Shown: piece after piece, positions 24,205 to 32,886 of the stretch | Layout: each line of letters begins with the position of its first letter | Numbering within the stretch: the stretch's first letter is position 1 | NCBI GenBank assembly: GCA_030605125.1 | Contig: JAUWBD010000023.1 | Span: forward strand, 1 to 38,742 | Reading direction: 5' to 3' | From: Verrucomicrobiota bacterium | GTDB lineage: Bacteria; Verrucomicrobiota; Verrucomicrobiia; Opitutales; Opitutaceae | Length of the DNA stretch: 38,742 nucleotides | Notes under the pieces: model-generated | Database searches by the model: none | Seen by the model: the letters and a program-made list of their open reading frames with translations, nothing else | What the model was told of the DNA's origin: nothing | Program-made: the position numbers and the translations under genes

Positions 24205-25698
24205 ATGAACCCCACCGCGGAAGGCCAGATAGAAACGCAGGACCTCCCCTCGCTGATGCGGCGACTGCTGCTGCCGCCCGAAACCCCGGACCTGCCCGTC
24301 ATGGGCGAATTTGCCGATCCGCGCACCACCGCGCAGATCTCCTCCTCCCGCATCGGAGTCGGCTTCGAGACTCTCGACCGCTACATGTTCGACCCCGCCC
24401 GCGTTTACCCGCACCTCGCCGTCCTCGGAGCGAAGTGGGCCCGCGTGCAGACCGGCTGGAGCCGCTGCGAAACAAGCCCCGGGGTGCAAGACTTCGCCTG
24501 GCTCGACTCCGTCGTGGACGGGCTGCGGGCCGTCGGCGTGCGACCGTTTTTCTCCCTCACCTTCGGCAACAAGCTCCACATGCCGGACGCGCCGCACGAA
24601 TCCGCCGTCGGGCATGTGCCGCTCTACTACGGCGATCGGGTCAAGGCGGCCTGGCTCGCGCATGTGCGCGCCTTGGCCGCACATTTCCGCGGTCGCGTGG
24701 ATCACTGGGAGGTCTGGAACGAGCCCAACATCCCGCAGTTTTGGCAACCGCGGCCGCCCTGCGCGCGCGACTACGCGGAGCTCGTGCGCATCACCGCCGA
24801 CGCGGTCCGCTCCGTCATCCCCGAGGCCCTGATCATCGGCGGCGCGATGTCGAAGCTGGATCCCGGCTACCTCGAGGAAGCGCTCCAGGCCGGCATGGCC
24901 GGCGTCATCGACGTGTTCTCCTTTCACCCCTACCAGCTCGTGCCGGAGCATAATCTGCGAAACATGCACGATCTCGTGCGTCGTCTGCTCGATCGCCACG
25001 GCAGGGGCCGTCGCATCGCCATCTGGCAGGGCGAAACCGGCTGCCCCTCGCAAACCGAGGGTCACAACGACGACTGGCTCGGCGTTTACGAGATGGACCA
25101 GGTCACGCAGGCCAAATGGGTCGCGCGCCGCGTCCTCGCCGACCTCCGGATCGGTTTCGGGCTGTCCCTGTATTTCCACGCGGTGGACCTGATGGACCGC
25201 CCCTACCGCCAGGCCGGAGGCAAGGTGCAAAAACCGGTCATGATGGGCCTGATCCACGGCGGGCGCTACCAACCGAAATACGCCTTCGAGGTCTTCCGCC
25301 GCGTGTGCGCGTTGTTCGACGACGAGAGCGAACGCCGCGAACTCCACGCCCACTTCCTCTCCCCCGATCCACGGCGCCCGGCGCGCAGCGGAGTGCTCTC
25401 ATCCGTGCAGTGCGCGACCTTCGCCCGCCACGGCGCGCCGCTCTTCGCCTACTGGCTCTCCGAGGACCCGCAGCAAAGGATCGCGCCCACCGAAATCGAG
25501 CTCGCCGCCTGGTGGGATTCCGACCTGCGCATGGAGCGCCCCGTGCTGGTCGATCTGCTCACCGGCCGCGTTCACGACCTCGCCCGCCGCACCTCGGACC
25601 ACGTCCTCGACGGCTCCGTGGTCGCCCGCCGCTTCCGGCTGCCGCTGACCGACTACCCGTTTGTCCTCACCGACGCCTCCATCCTGCCCCTGCGATGA
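24205..25698 (+). CDS. Cytoplasmic GH-A clan (GH39-like) glycoside hydrolase
   Basis: From the ATG at 24205 the product has 497 residues. In-frame ATGs at 24163, 24256 and 24301 are alternatives; none has a Shine-Dalgarno, and only the later ones leave room for divergent promoters. The (beta/alpha)8 barrel begins near SSSRIGVGFETLDRY. The acid/base Glu is in HWEVWNEPNIP and the nucleophile Glu in IAIWQGETGCPS, the spacing expected for clan GH-A. No signal peptide is present. GH39 members are beta-xylosidases or alpha-L-iduronidases, but other clan A families have the same motifs, so specificity is open. Its stop overlaps the start of the dehydratase gene by 4 bp (ATGA), so hydrolysis and sugar-acid catabolism are coupled. 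Confidence 0.88.
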   Translation: MNPTAEGQIETQDLPSLMRRLLLPPETPDLPVMGEFADPRTTAQISSSRIGVGFETLDRYMFDPARVYPHLAVLGAKWARVQTGWSRCETSPGVQDFAWLDSVVDGLRAVGVRPFFSLTFGNKLHMPDAPHESAVGHVPLYYGDRVKAAWLAHVRALAAHFRGRVDHWEVWNEPNIPQFWQPRPPCARDYAELVRITADAVRSVIPEALIIGGAMSKLDPGYLEEALQAGMAGVIDVFSFHPYQLVPEHNLRNMHDLVRRLLDRHGRGRRIAIWQGETGCPSQTEGHNDDWLGVYEMDQVTQAKWVARRVLADLRIGFGLSLYFHAVDLMDRPYRQAGGKVQKPVMMGLIHGGRYQPKYAFEVFRRVCALFDDESERRELHAHFLSPDPRRPARSGVLSSVQCATFARHGAPLFAYWLSEDPQQRIAPTEIELAAWWDSDLRMERPVLVDLLTGRVHDLARRTSDHVLDGSVVARRFRLPLTDYPFVLTDASILPLR

Positions 25699-26855
25699 AA
25701 CTCGCCACCCTCCAGACCTTCCTCTGCGACGCCTATCGCACCAACTGGGTCTTCGTGAAGATCACCTCGGCTTGCGGCCTGCACGGCTGGGGCGAGGCGA
25801 CGCTCGAATACCGGGAGCTCACCGTCGCGCAGGCGGTCCACGAGCTCGAACGCGGCCTGCGCGGTCGCGATCTGCGCGACATCGAGGCGTGGTGGCAGGA
25901 CGCCCACCGGGACGCCTACTGGCGCGGCGGCCCCGTTCTCATGAGCGCCCTCTCCGCGGTCGAGATGGCGCTCTGGGATCTCAAAGGCCGGGCCCTGGGA
26001 GTGCCGGTCTGGCAACTGCTCGGGGGCAAGGTGCGCTCCGCCGTGCCCTGCTACGCCAACGGCTGGTTCACCGGCGCGCGCAGTCCCGCCGAATTCGCCG
26101 ATCACGCCAGACACGCGGTCTCGCTCGGCTACCGCGCGCTCAAGTGGGATCCCTTCGGCTCCAGCTACCGCACCCTCTCCGCGGAGGCTTTGCGCGAGGC
26201 GCTCGCCGTCGTCGAAGCGGTCAAGGCGGCCGTCGGCGCTTCCGCGGAGATCCTCGTCGAAGGCCACGGCCGCTTCGAGCTTCCCGCCGCGCGCCGCATC
26301 GCCCGCGCCCTGGAGCGGCTCGACGTGTTGTGGTTCGAGGAGCCGCTCATCCCGGGCAACCTGGACAACTACGCCCGGCTGCGCCACGAGACGCGCACGC
26401 CGATCGCCTTGGGCGAGCGGCTCCACACCCGCGGCGAGTTTCGCGAGGCGCTGCAGCGCGGCTGCGCGGATTTCCTCCAGCCAGACGTCTCGCACACCGG
26501 CGGCATCTGGGAGATGCGCAAGATCGCCGCGCTGGCCGAGGCCTGGCAGACCGCCTTCTGCCCGCACAATCCCTCCGGGCCCGTCGCCAACGCCGCCACG
26601 CTCCAGCTCGCGGCCTGCACGCCGAACTTTCTCTACCTGGAAACGATGGCCACCGACGTGCCCTGGCGCGCCCGGATCGCCCGCGAAACCTGCCGCTTAG
26701 TGAATGGCGAGATGACGATCCCCGACACTCCCGGCCTCGGCGTGGAGATCGACGAGGAAGCGCTCCGCGCCCACCCCTACCAACCTCACGACCTGCGGCA
26801 CTACACCGGCGAGCTCACCTCGATCCGCCCGCCCGACGCCACCCCGACTTTTTGA
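25695..26855 (+). CDS. Enolase-superfamily sugar-acid dehydratase (mandelate racemase/galactonate dehydratase type)
   Basis: The product has 386 residues from the ATG overlapping the upstream stop. The N-terminal capping domain (1-125) includes GWGEAT. The barrel carries three metal ligands at the ends of successive strands: Glu189 in LVEGHGRF, Glu215 in WFEEP and Glu241 in LGERLHTR. His291 in CPHNPSGPV is a catalytic base, and His191 in EGHGRF is placed as in D-galactonate dehydratase. These members dehydrate aldonates to 2-keto-3-deoxy acids. The exact substrate (galactonate, fuconate, rhamnonate, gluconate or other) cannot be read from sequence. With the SDR immediately downstream it suggests oxidative, non-phosphorylative use of a released sugar. 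Confidence 0.92.
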   Translation: MKLATLQTFLCDAYRTNWVFVKITSACGLHGWGEATLEYRELTVAQAVHELERGLRGRDLRDIEAWWQDAHRDAYWRGGPVLMSALSAVEMALWDLKGRALGVPVWQLLGGKVRSAVPCYANGWFTGARSPAEFADHARHAVSLGYRALKWDPFGSSYRTLSAEALREALAVVEAVKAAVGASAEILVEGHGRFELPAARRIARALERLDVLWFEEPLIPGNLDNYARLRHETRTPIALGERLHTRGEFREALQRGCADFLQPDVSHTGGIWEMRKIAALAEAWQTAFCPHNPSGPVANAATLQLAACTPNFLYLETMATDVPWRARIARETCRLVNGEMTIPDTPGLGVEIDEEALRAHPYQPHDLRHYTGELTSIRPPDATPTF

Positions 26856-26924
26856 GCACAACCGTCCGGTCGCGGGCGCGGCGCGCCCCCGCCGCCGCCC
26901 GCCCGGAAGAAACCGCCGCCGCCC

Positions 26925-27740
26925 GTGAACCCCGCAACCGAAAAGCCCCCGCCCTCCGAATTCTCCGGCCGCACGGTCCTCGTGACCGGGTCCGCCCGGA
27001 ATCTCGGCTTCACCCTCGCGCGTCGTTTCGCGCGCGCCGGCGCATGCGTCATCATCCACGCCCGTTCGCTCGCCGAGGCTGAGGAGGCGAGACGTAGGAT
27101 GGAAATGGATACGCCCGGCGTTCGTCTGGAGACCGCCGGCTTCCCGCTCGAGGACCCGGCCGCGATCGAAGCCGCCTTCGCCGAACTCGCCGGGCGCGAC
27201 CTCGTGCCCGACATCCTGGTCAACAACGCCGCGCACCTCGGCCTCGGAGCCGACACCACCTTCCTCGGCCAACCGCCGGGCTTTTTCGAGGAGGTCATCG
27301 CGACCAACCTCACCGGCGCCTTCCACTGCAGCCGCCAGGTGGCGGCGAGGCTGCGCGATCGCGGGCGGGGCGGCTCCATCATCCACATCACCTCGCTCGC
27401 CGGCGAACGCGCCATCTGGGGACGCAGCGCCTACTGCACGAGCAAGGCCGCGCTGGAAGGGCTCGCGCGCGCGATGGCCCTCGAGCTCGCCCAACACGAC
27501 ATTCAGGTGAATTGCATTTCCGCCGGCTACATCCACACCCCGCGCTGGGAGACTCTTTCGCCCGGCCAGGTCGCCCGGCGGCGGGCCAACACCCCCTGCC
27601 GCGGGCCCACCCGGCAGGAGGAAATCGCGGAGCTGGCGGCCTTTCTCGCCTCCCGCCGGACGCCGACCCTTATCGGCAGCCGCATCGTCATCGACGGCGG
27701 GCTCAACATCCAGCAGCTGCCCTCCGACGTCACCGTTTGA
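26925..27740 (+). CDS. Short-chain dehydrogenase/reductase
   Basis: The product has 271 residues from a GTG at 26925; no earlier in-frame ATG exists and no Shine-Dalgarno is seen. It is a classical SDR: the cofactor motif TGSARNLG (21-28) with NNA at 100-102, structural Asn128, and the catalytic set Ser157, Tyr170 and Lys174 in ITSLAG and YCTSKAA. HAR at the end of the second strand, with Arg47, hints at NADP preference (inference). It follows the dehydratase gene by 69 bp. The likely role is oxidation of a free sugar to the lactone or acid, or reduction of a keto-sugar acid in the same pathway. The direction cannot be told from sequence. Confidence 0.93.
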   Translation: MNPATEKPPPSEFSGRTVLVTGSARNLGFTLARRFARAGACVIIHARSLAEAEEARRRMEMDTPGVRLETAGFPLEDPAAIEAAFAELAGRDLVPDILVNNAAHLGLGADTTFLGQPPGFFEEVIATNLTGAFHCSRQVAARLRDRGRGGSIIHITSLAGERAIWGRSAYCTSKAALEGLARAMALELAQHDIQVNCISAGYIHTPRWETLSPGQVARRRANTPCRGPTRQEEIAELAAFLASRRTPTLIGSRIVIDGGLNIQQLPSDVTV

Positions 27741-27770
27741 TTAGGGAAACGATGGACGAACGTAAGCCGC

Positions 27771-27781
27771 GTTAGGTTAAC
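27771..27781 (+). promoter_or_regulatory. Putative LacI operator copy 3, upstream of the exported hydrolase operon
   Basis: GTTAGGTTAAC, exact copy, 79 bp upstream of the ATG at 27860 in a 119-bp non-coding gap. It suggests a second promoter of the locus starts here, under the same regulator as lacI and the BNR_4 gene. Confidence 0.75.
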
Positions 27782-27859
27782 TTTCTCGCCGCCTTTAAGC
27801 CGGGAGGGAGTGCCGGCAGGATTGATCGGACCGGGAAGAACGCCCGCCGCCCGCCCCGC

Positions 27860-30043
27860 ATGTTCACCAAGCTTTCACCCCTCACCCCACCTCCGTCCCT
27901 CCGCCGCCGCGCCGCCATGCTCGTGCTCGCGTGCGTGTTTGCCGGCGCGATGGCGACGGGGGCGGGACAGGAGGCGCAAACATTTCTGCCCGCGGCTTCG
28001 GGCCCGGTGGGGGCGACGCATTCCACCGTCTCGCTTGTCAACCTGGCGCGCGAATCCTCGGTGACCACGCGCGCGTTCGGACGCGCCGACTTCACCGTCG
28101 ATGCCGCGCCGTGCGACGCGCCCCCCGGTGGCGACGGGCTCACCTTTCGGCTCCCGGCCACGGGCCTGCGCGGAGCCCACGGCGTGGACATTGTCATCTC
28201 GCCGGACGCGACGGGCGTCGATTGGTCCGCGCACCACGGGATCGAGTTTTGGATTCGTTCGCCGGCCGGCTCCGCTTGGGATCTCGGCCCCGCCGACGGG
28301 GGCGCGCGCGGGCGGATCGACATCACCGTCTGGACCGGCGGCGCGCGCGCCGACGAGCGCACGCGGCGAGTCGATGTGGTGCCCGGCGCCGGTGGCCGGT
28401 GGCAGCGCGTCATCGCGCCCTTCGACACGCGCGGCCCGATCGCCTACCCCCACTCCGTGGGCCGCTGGCGTTCCAAGGCCGGCGTGGAGCGCGATCATTT
28501 TTCCGCGCCCTGGCGGCAAGAGGTGCGGCGAGTGCGGCTTCAGGTTCCGGCCAACCAAAACCTCCCGATCGAGTTCACGCTCGCCGGCCTGGCGCTCTAC
28601 CGGGACGAGGCGCCGGACGGGCCGTCCGTCTCGTTGCAGCCCGGCGCCGCGAGCGGCTTCTTCTTTCGCACCGGCGACCCGTTCGCGCTCCGGATCGAAA
28701 CGGAACGCCTGCCCCGGGGAGGCGCGGCAAACGTGGCGGTGGAGGCGCGCGATTATCACGGCCGCCTGGTCCATCAGGAATCGATCCCGGTCGCATCCAA
28801 GCAGGCGGACGGACGTTTCACCCACGAGATCCGCTGGCCAAACCAGGCCCCTGGTTGGTTCGAGGCGAGCGCGACGCTGGAACTCGCCGGGCGCCCGGTT
28901 TGGCGCGCCAGCCGCGGCCTCGCGAGCCTGCCGGACTTGACCCCCGCGCAGGACGCCGCGCGCCGGGAATCCATTTTCGGCATCTGGCCCGACGTGCATC
29001 CCGCCCTCGGCGCCGGCTTCGTCCGAAAGCCCTTCAAGGCTTGGGAAGACAAGCCCGACTGGCGTCCGCTGCGCTTGCCGCATGAAGGAGTCTCGGGCGT
29101 CGCCTGGGTGATCGGCGCGCCGTGGGAGGACGGCAAATGGTTCGCCGTGAATTCCGAGGGCTACGAGGCCTGGGGGCGGAGGCTTGCCAAAGCGGTCGAG
29201 ATGGTCGCGCCCGAAGGGCGCTGGCGTTACTGGGGCGCGATCAACGAACCCAATGTCCACTACTGGGGCCCGATGGAAAACGTCGTCGAGTATCACCGCG
29301 CGGTTTACGAGGCGGTGAAGCGGGGCGATCCGAACGCAAAGGTCGGAGGCCCTTGCCCGCACGACATCAGCATCGAGTATCTCGAGCGCTTCGTGGCGGC
29401 CGGGGGCGCGCGGTGGATCGATTTCTTCGACGTGCACGGTTACTCCGCCAACGACCAGGCCTTCGAGGCCAAGCTCGACGCGCTGCACGAATTCCTGCGC
29501 CGGCACGACCTGCAGGAGAAAGGCATCGTGATCACCGAAACCGGCTACACGGTGCCTGCGGTCACGGCCGCGCAACAGGCCGCGCTCCTCGTGCGCACCT
29601 ACGCCGTCGCGCTCTCGCGCGGCGTCGAGGTCCTCGTCTGGCACGCCCTGTTCAGCAGCGGCTCGCGCGATATCGCCTCGCCCGCCTCCCGGCCCGCGGA
29701 CAACCGGCACCCCGACTTCAACATCCTCCGCAACGACGGCTCGGCCAACCCCGCCTTCGTCGCCTATGGGATCATGACTCGCATGCTGCTCGGCGCACGT
29801 TACGTCGCCCCCATCGAGAACCTTCCGCCGGGCGCCGCCGGCTTCGTGTTTGCGCGAGACGACCGGCGCGTGCGGATCGCCTGGAGCCGCGGACGCGAGG
29901 CGCTCGCCGTCAATCTGCCCGCCGGCTCCGACCTCACCCTCACCGATCTCATGGGCACGAGCCGCGCCCTCGCCCGCGAAGCCGACGGCACCGTCTCGCT
30001 CACCCTGGGCGCGGACCCGCTCTACCTCGTCGATACGCCCTGA
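27860..30043 (+). CDS. Exported GH-A clan glycoside hydrolase with N-terminal beta-sandwich domain (paralogue 1)
   Basis: The product has 727 residues from an ATG. The signal peptide is about 15-36 (RRRAAMLVLACVFAGAMATGAG); an ATG at 27917 is a less likely start. Residues about 50-265 are a CBM-like beta-sandwich (GVDWSAHHGIEFWIR, IEFTLAGLALYRDE), and 270-370 a second beta domain. The barrel follows, with acid/base Glu463 in WGAINEPNVH and nucleophile Glu560 in GIVITETGYT. The C-terminal 90 residues form a beta domain ending LGADPLYLVDTP. The best family guess is GH39-like. It is clearly homologous to the next gene (shared YEAVKR.DP, FVAAGGARWID, FVAYGIMTR). The product should act in the periplasm or outside on polymer or long oligosaccharides. 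Confidence 0.9.
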   Translation: MFTKLSPLTPPPSLRRRAAMLVLACVFAGAMATGAGQEAQTFLPAASGPVGATHSTVSLVNLARESSVTTRAFGRADFTVDAAPCDAPPGGDGLTFRLPATGLRGAHGVDIVISPDATGVDWSAHHGIEFWIRSPAGSAWDLGPADGGARGRIDITVWTGGARADERTRRVDVVPGAGGRWQRVIAPFDTRGPIAYPHSVGRWRSKAGVERDHFSAPWRQEVRRVRLQVPANQNLPIEFTLAGLALYRDEAPDGPSVSLQPGAASGFFFRTGDPFALRIETERLPRGGAANVAVEARDYHGRLVHQESIPVASKQADGRFTHEIRWPNQAPGWFEASATLELAGRPVWRASRGLASLPDLTPAQDAARRESIFGIWPDVHPALGAGFVRKPFKAWEDKPDWRPLRLPHEGVSGVAWVIGAPWEDGKWFAVNSEGYEAWGRRLAKAVEMVAPEGRWRYWGAINEPNVHYWGPMENVVEYHRAVYEAVKRGDPNAKVGGPCPHDISIEYLERFVAAGGARWIDFFDVHGYSANDQAFEAKLDALHEFLRRHDLQEKGIVITETGYTVPAVTAAQQAALLVRTYAVALSRGVEVLVWHALFSSGSRDIASPASRPADNRHPDFNILRNDGSANPAFVAYGIMTRMLLGARYVAPIENLPPGAAGFVFARDDRRVRIAWSRGREALAVNLPAGSDLTLTDLMGTSRALAREADGTVSLTLGADPLYLVDTP

Positions 30044-30059
30044 CCCCTTCCCCCACCGC

Positions 30060-32177
30060 ATGCACTTCCGCCCCCTCAGCCGCTTGGCGCCCCTGTTTTT
30101 CGCCACCTGCCTTGCTCTCGCGTCGTTCGCGTCGGGCGCGGGCGTCGGCGGCCCGCTGCTGCCGCCGGCCGCGCCGGAATTTCCCTTGCCGTTCTACGCG
30201 CAGGATCGACCGGTTTTCCAAACCGCCAAGACCGGCAACGCCGTCTTCGAGCTCCAGCCCGCCCGGGTGTCGGGCCTCCCCGTGGACGAAGGGTTGTCGG
30301 TGGTCCTGCAACCCTCCCGGGCGCGTGGCGCGCACTCCCTGCAACTGACGTGGAATCTCGCCGACGGCGGCGCCGATTGGTCCCGCGCGACCGGCCTCGA
30401 ACTTTGGTTCAAACCGGCCGCCGGCGACGCGCTCGATTTCGTGGACGAGATCGGCGTGGTCGGCGCGCGCTTCCGCTTCGAACTCACGGACGCCAAGGGG
30501 AAGACCGCTCGCACCTTCGCCTACATCGACCCCGAGAACTGGGGAGACTGGCAACGCCTCCGTCTGCGCCTGCGCTTTGGCGCGCGGTGGGACGCCGAGC
30601 TGGATCGCGCGCAGCTGCGACGCGTCACCCTGATCATCCCCGTCCTGCGCGAGAAGGTCTTCGGCTTCACCCTCGCCGGACTGGGCGCTTACCGCGAGGA
30701 GCCCGCGGCCGGGCCCTCCCTCGCCGTCCATGCCCGCCCGCTGCACCTGATGGTCACGCCCGAGGAGGCCTTCAGCTTCACCCTCGAGGCGAGCGGACTG
30801 CCCGCGGGCGAAGCCGCGCACGTGGTGGTGCAGGCGCGGGACGTGTTTGGCGCGACCGAGGAAAAGCGCTTCGACTTCGTGTCCAAGGGAGCCGATCTCA
30901 ACCTCCTCAGCGCCTCCTCCACCTTTTTCGCAAACCGCGGCCAAGGGCACCTCTCCCTCACCGCCACGCTTTGGCACCGGGATCGCGAAGTCTATCGCGC
31001 CGAGTGGATGATGGGCAGCCTGCCGGGCTGGTCGCCCGCGCTTCCGCGCCCGGGCTCCGCGATGCCCTGGGGTTTCTGGCCCGGCGCGGGCGCGGACGCG
31101 GAGATGCTTGGCGGCGTCTGGACGCGCCTGCGCATCAACCTCGAACGCCTCGACGATCCCGCCTACGAGGGCCTGGCCCCGCTCGACACCGGGGAGTGGC
31201 GCGTCGTGCACCGCGCGCCGCGCGGCCTGCGCGCCATCGCCTTCTTCGGGCATGTGCCGACGCGCGCCTGGCAAAACCCCGCGCAACCCACCTGGCGAGG
31301 CGGCGTAAACTGGGAGGTTTACGGCGCGCTCGTCGAGGAGGCGGCACGCCGCTGCAGGAACGCCGGCATCGAGTTCTACGAGGTCATCAACGAGCCCAAC
31401 ACCTCGGGCGGCCCGAGCATCGCGCAGTTGGTGGACCTGCACCGCGTGACCTATGAGGCGGTGAAGCGCGCCGATCCCTCCGCGCGGGTGATGGGCCCGA
31501 GCCCCTACCTGCTCAGCGTGGACTACGTGGAGAAATTTTTCGCCGCCGGCGGCGCGCGCTGGATCGACGACCTCGCCATGCACGCCTACAACAGCAACGA
31601 GGAAACCCTGATCGCTCTCCCTCGCCTGCGAAAGCTGCTCGACGAACACGGCCGCCCCGAGGCCGGCATCTACATCACCGAGGTCGGCGTGAACTCCCCG
31701 CCCTACTCCCCCCTCCGTCAGGCCTGCCTCACCGTGCAGCGAAACATCCTTCTCTTCTCCCAAAACGTGAAGGCGATCAACTGGCACGCCCTCGGCCAAT
31801 GGGGCTGGGAAAAACCGGGGACGATCGACGGCCGAGATCTCGGTTTCGCGACCATGACCTACGGTGGAGAGCCCACGCCCGCCTTCGTCGCCTACGGAGT
31901 CATGACCCGCCTGCTCGGCGAGGTGCGGCCCGCCGGCGTGGTGCCCGATCTGCCCGCGGAGTCACGCGGCTTCCGCTTCGCGTCCCCCTCCCGGACCGTG
32001 GACGTGATCTGGTCGGAAAGCGGCGACACCGATCTGGAAGTCACGGTGCCGGTGAGCGCCTCGACCCAGCTGCACGACCTCATGGGCCGCCCGCTTCCGC
32101 TCGACTCCACGTCAGGTCGCGCGCGTCTGCGCCCGACGCAGGCGCCGCTCTATCTTGTCACCTCGAAGGAACCCTGA
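30060..32177 (+). CDS. Exported GH-A clan glycoside hydrolase (paralogue 2)
   Basis: The product has 705 residues from the ATG at 30060, 16 bp after the previous stop. The signal peptide is about 1-27 (LAPLFFATCLALASFASGAG). Beta-sandwich domains cover about 40-330, with GADWSRATGLELWFK and FTLAGLGAYREEP matching paralogue 1. Acid/base is Glu445 in YEVINEPNTS and nucleophile Glu541 in IYITEVGVNS. The C-terminus repeats the beta domain ending APLYLVTSKEP. Identity is concentrated around the active-site barrel (YEAVKRADPSARV, FFAAGGARWIDD), while the barrel start differs, which suggests duplication followed by a change in specificity. Domain assignment beyond GH-A needs a profile search. Confidence 0.9.
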   Translation: MHFRPLSRLAPLFFATCLALASFASGAGVGGPLLPPAAPEFPLPFYAQDRPVFQTAKTGNAVFELQPARVSGLPVDEGLSVVLQPSRARGAHSLQLTWNLADGGADWSRATGLELWFKPAAGDALDFVDEIGVVGARFRFELTDAKGKTARTFAYIDPENWGDWQRLRLRLRFGARWDAELDRAQLRRVTLIIPVLREKVFGFTLAGLGAYREEPAAGPSLAVHARPLHLMVTPEEAFSFTLEASGLPAGEAAHVVVQARDVFGATEEKRFDFVSKGADLNLLSASSTFFANRGQGHLSLTATLWHRDREVYRAEWMMGSLPGWSPALPRPGSAMPWGFWPGAGADAEMLGGVWTRLRINLERLDDPAYEGLAPLDTGEWRVVHRAPRGLRAIAFFGHVPTRAWQNPAQPTWRGGVNWEVYGALVEEAARRCRNAGIEFYEVINEPNTSGGPSIAQLVDLHRVTYEAVKRADPSARVMGPSPYLLSVDYVEKFFAAGGARWIDDLAMHAYNSNEETLIALPRLRKLLDEHGRPEAGIYITEVGVNSPPYSPLRQACLTVQRNILLFSQNVKAINWHALGQWGWEKPGTIDGRDLGFATMTYGGEPTPAFVAYGVMTRLLGEVRPAGVVPDLPAESRGFRFASPSRTVDVIWSESGDTDLEVTVPVSASTQLHDLMGRPLPLDSTSGRARLRPTQAPLYLVTSKEP

Positions 32178-32199
32178 ATCGCCGCCGGCACCCCACCCC

Positions 32200-32838
32200 A
32201 TGCATGCCACCCCGCACCGCCGCCTCGCCCGGCCCGGCTTCACCTTGGTGGAGCTGTTGACCGTCATCGTCATCATCGCGGTCCTCGCCGCCATCCTCGT
32301 GCCCGTGACGCTCAACGCCCGGGCGAGCGCCCGCGCCAGCCGCTGCGTCGCGAATCTCCGGCAGATCGGCGTCGCCGTGCAGCTCTATGCCGGCGAGCAT
32401 CGCGGCGCCCTGCCCTACATGACCGCGAACGGCACCTCGGTCATCTCGCGAGCCGGAATGCTCGCGCCGTTTTTCGGCCCCTTTCATTCCGGCACCCCGC
32501 TCGACGCCTACTTCCGCGCCGCGCCCGTGCTTTGCCCGGCCGACGGCCGCGAGCCCGCGACGCTCAGCTACGTGAGCAACGTCCACTACATCGGCTTCCC
32601 CGCCGGCGGCTACCGCCAGCGCCGGCTCAACGAGGTCACCCGCCCCGCGACCAAGATCGCCATGGCGGAAGGCGAGCGCAGCTTCGCCGCCACGGACGGC
32701 CCCTACGTGCGCGCCTGGAGCTCGCCCGACGTCCTGACCGAGCGGCACCGCAACAAGCTCAACGTCCTCTTCATGGACGCGCACGTGAGCGCCCTCTCGA
32801 TCGCCGAGATCACCGTTGACCACGTCCGCTTCGATTGA
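32200..32838 (+). CDS. Pseudopilin-like protein (GFTLVELL N-terminus, H-x-D(A/G)H tail)
   Basis: The product has 212 residues from the ATG at 32200. The type IV prepilin signature is RPGFTLVELLTVIVIIAVLAAIL: cleavage by prepilin peptidase after Gly13, Phe14 methylated, and Glu18 as the conserved Glu5. A globular domain follows. Near the end RHRNKLNVLFMDAHVSAL matches the H-x9-DG pattern of DUF1559-type Verrucomicrobia/Planctomycetes pseudopilins, with Ala in place of the usual Gly. Such proteins are very abundant in these phyla, often in carbohydrate loci. The role may be assembly into a pseudopilus or secretion of surface enzymes; this is not established. It lies 22 bp after the second hydrolase gene and 48 bp before the PEP-CTERM gene. 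Confidence 0.92.
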   Translation: MHATPHRRLARPGFTLVELLTVIVIIAVLAAILVPVTLNARASARASRCVANLRQIGVAVQLYAGEHRGALPYMTANGTSVISRAGMLAPFFGPFHSGTPLDAYFRAAPVLCPADGREPATLSYVSNVHYIGFPAGGYRQRRLNEVTRPATKIAMAEGERSFAATDGPYVRAWSSPDVLTERHRNKLNVLFMDAHVSALSIAEITVDHVRFD

Positions 32839-32886
32839 GCGTCCGCGCACCGCCCCGCCACCGAGTTCCCTTCACACCTCCAGACC

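Noticed and set aside
24151-25353. Extension of the AraC-type gene far upstream to an open frame of 699 codons
   Set aside because: The upstream part is antisense to the GH-A hydrolase, and the ATG at 24150 has a strong Shine-Dalgarno and gives a normal AraC length.
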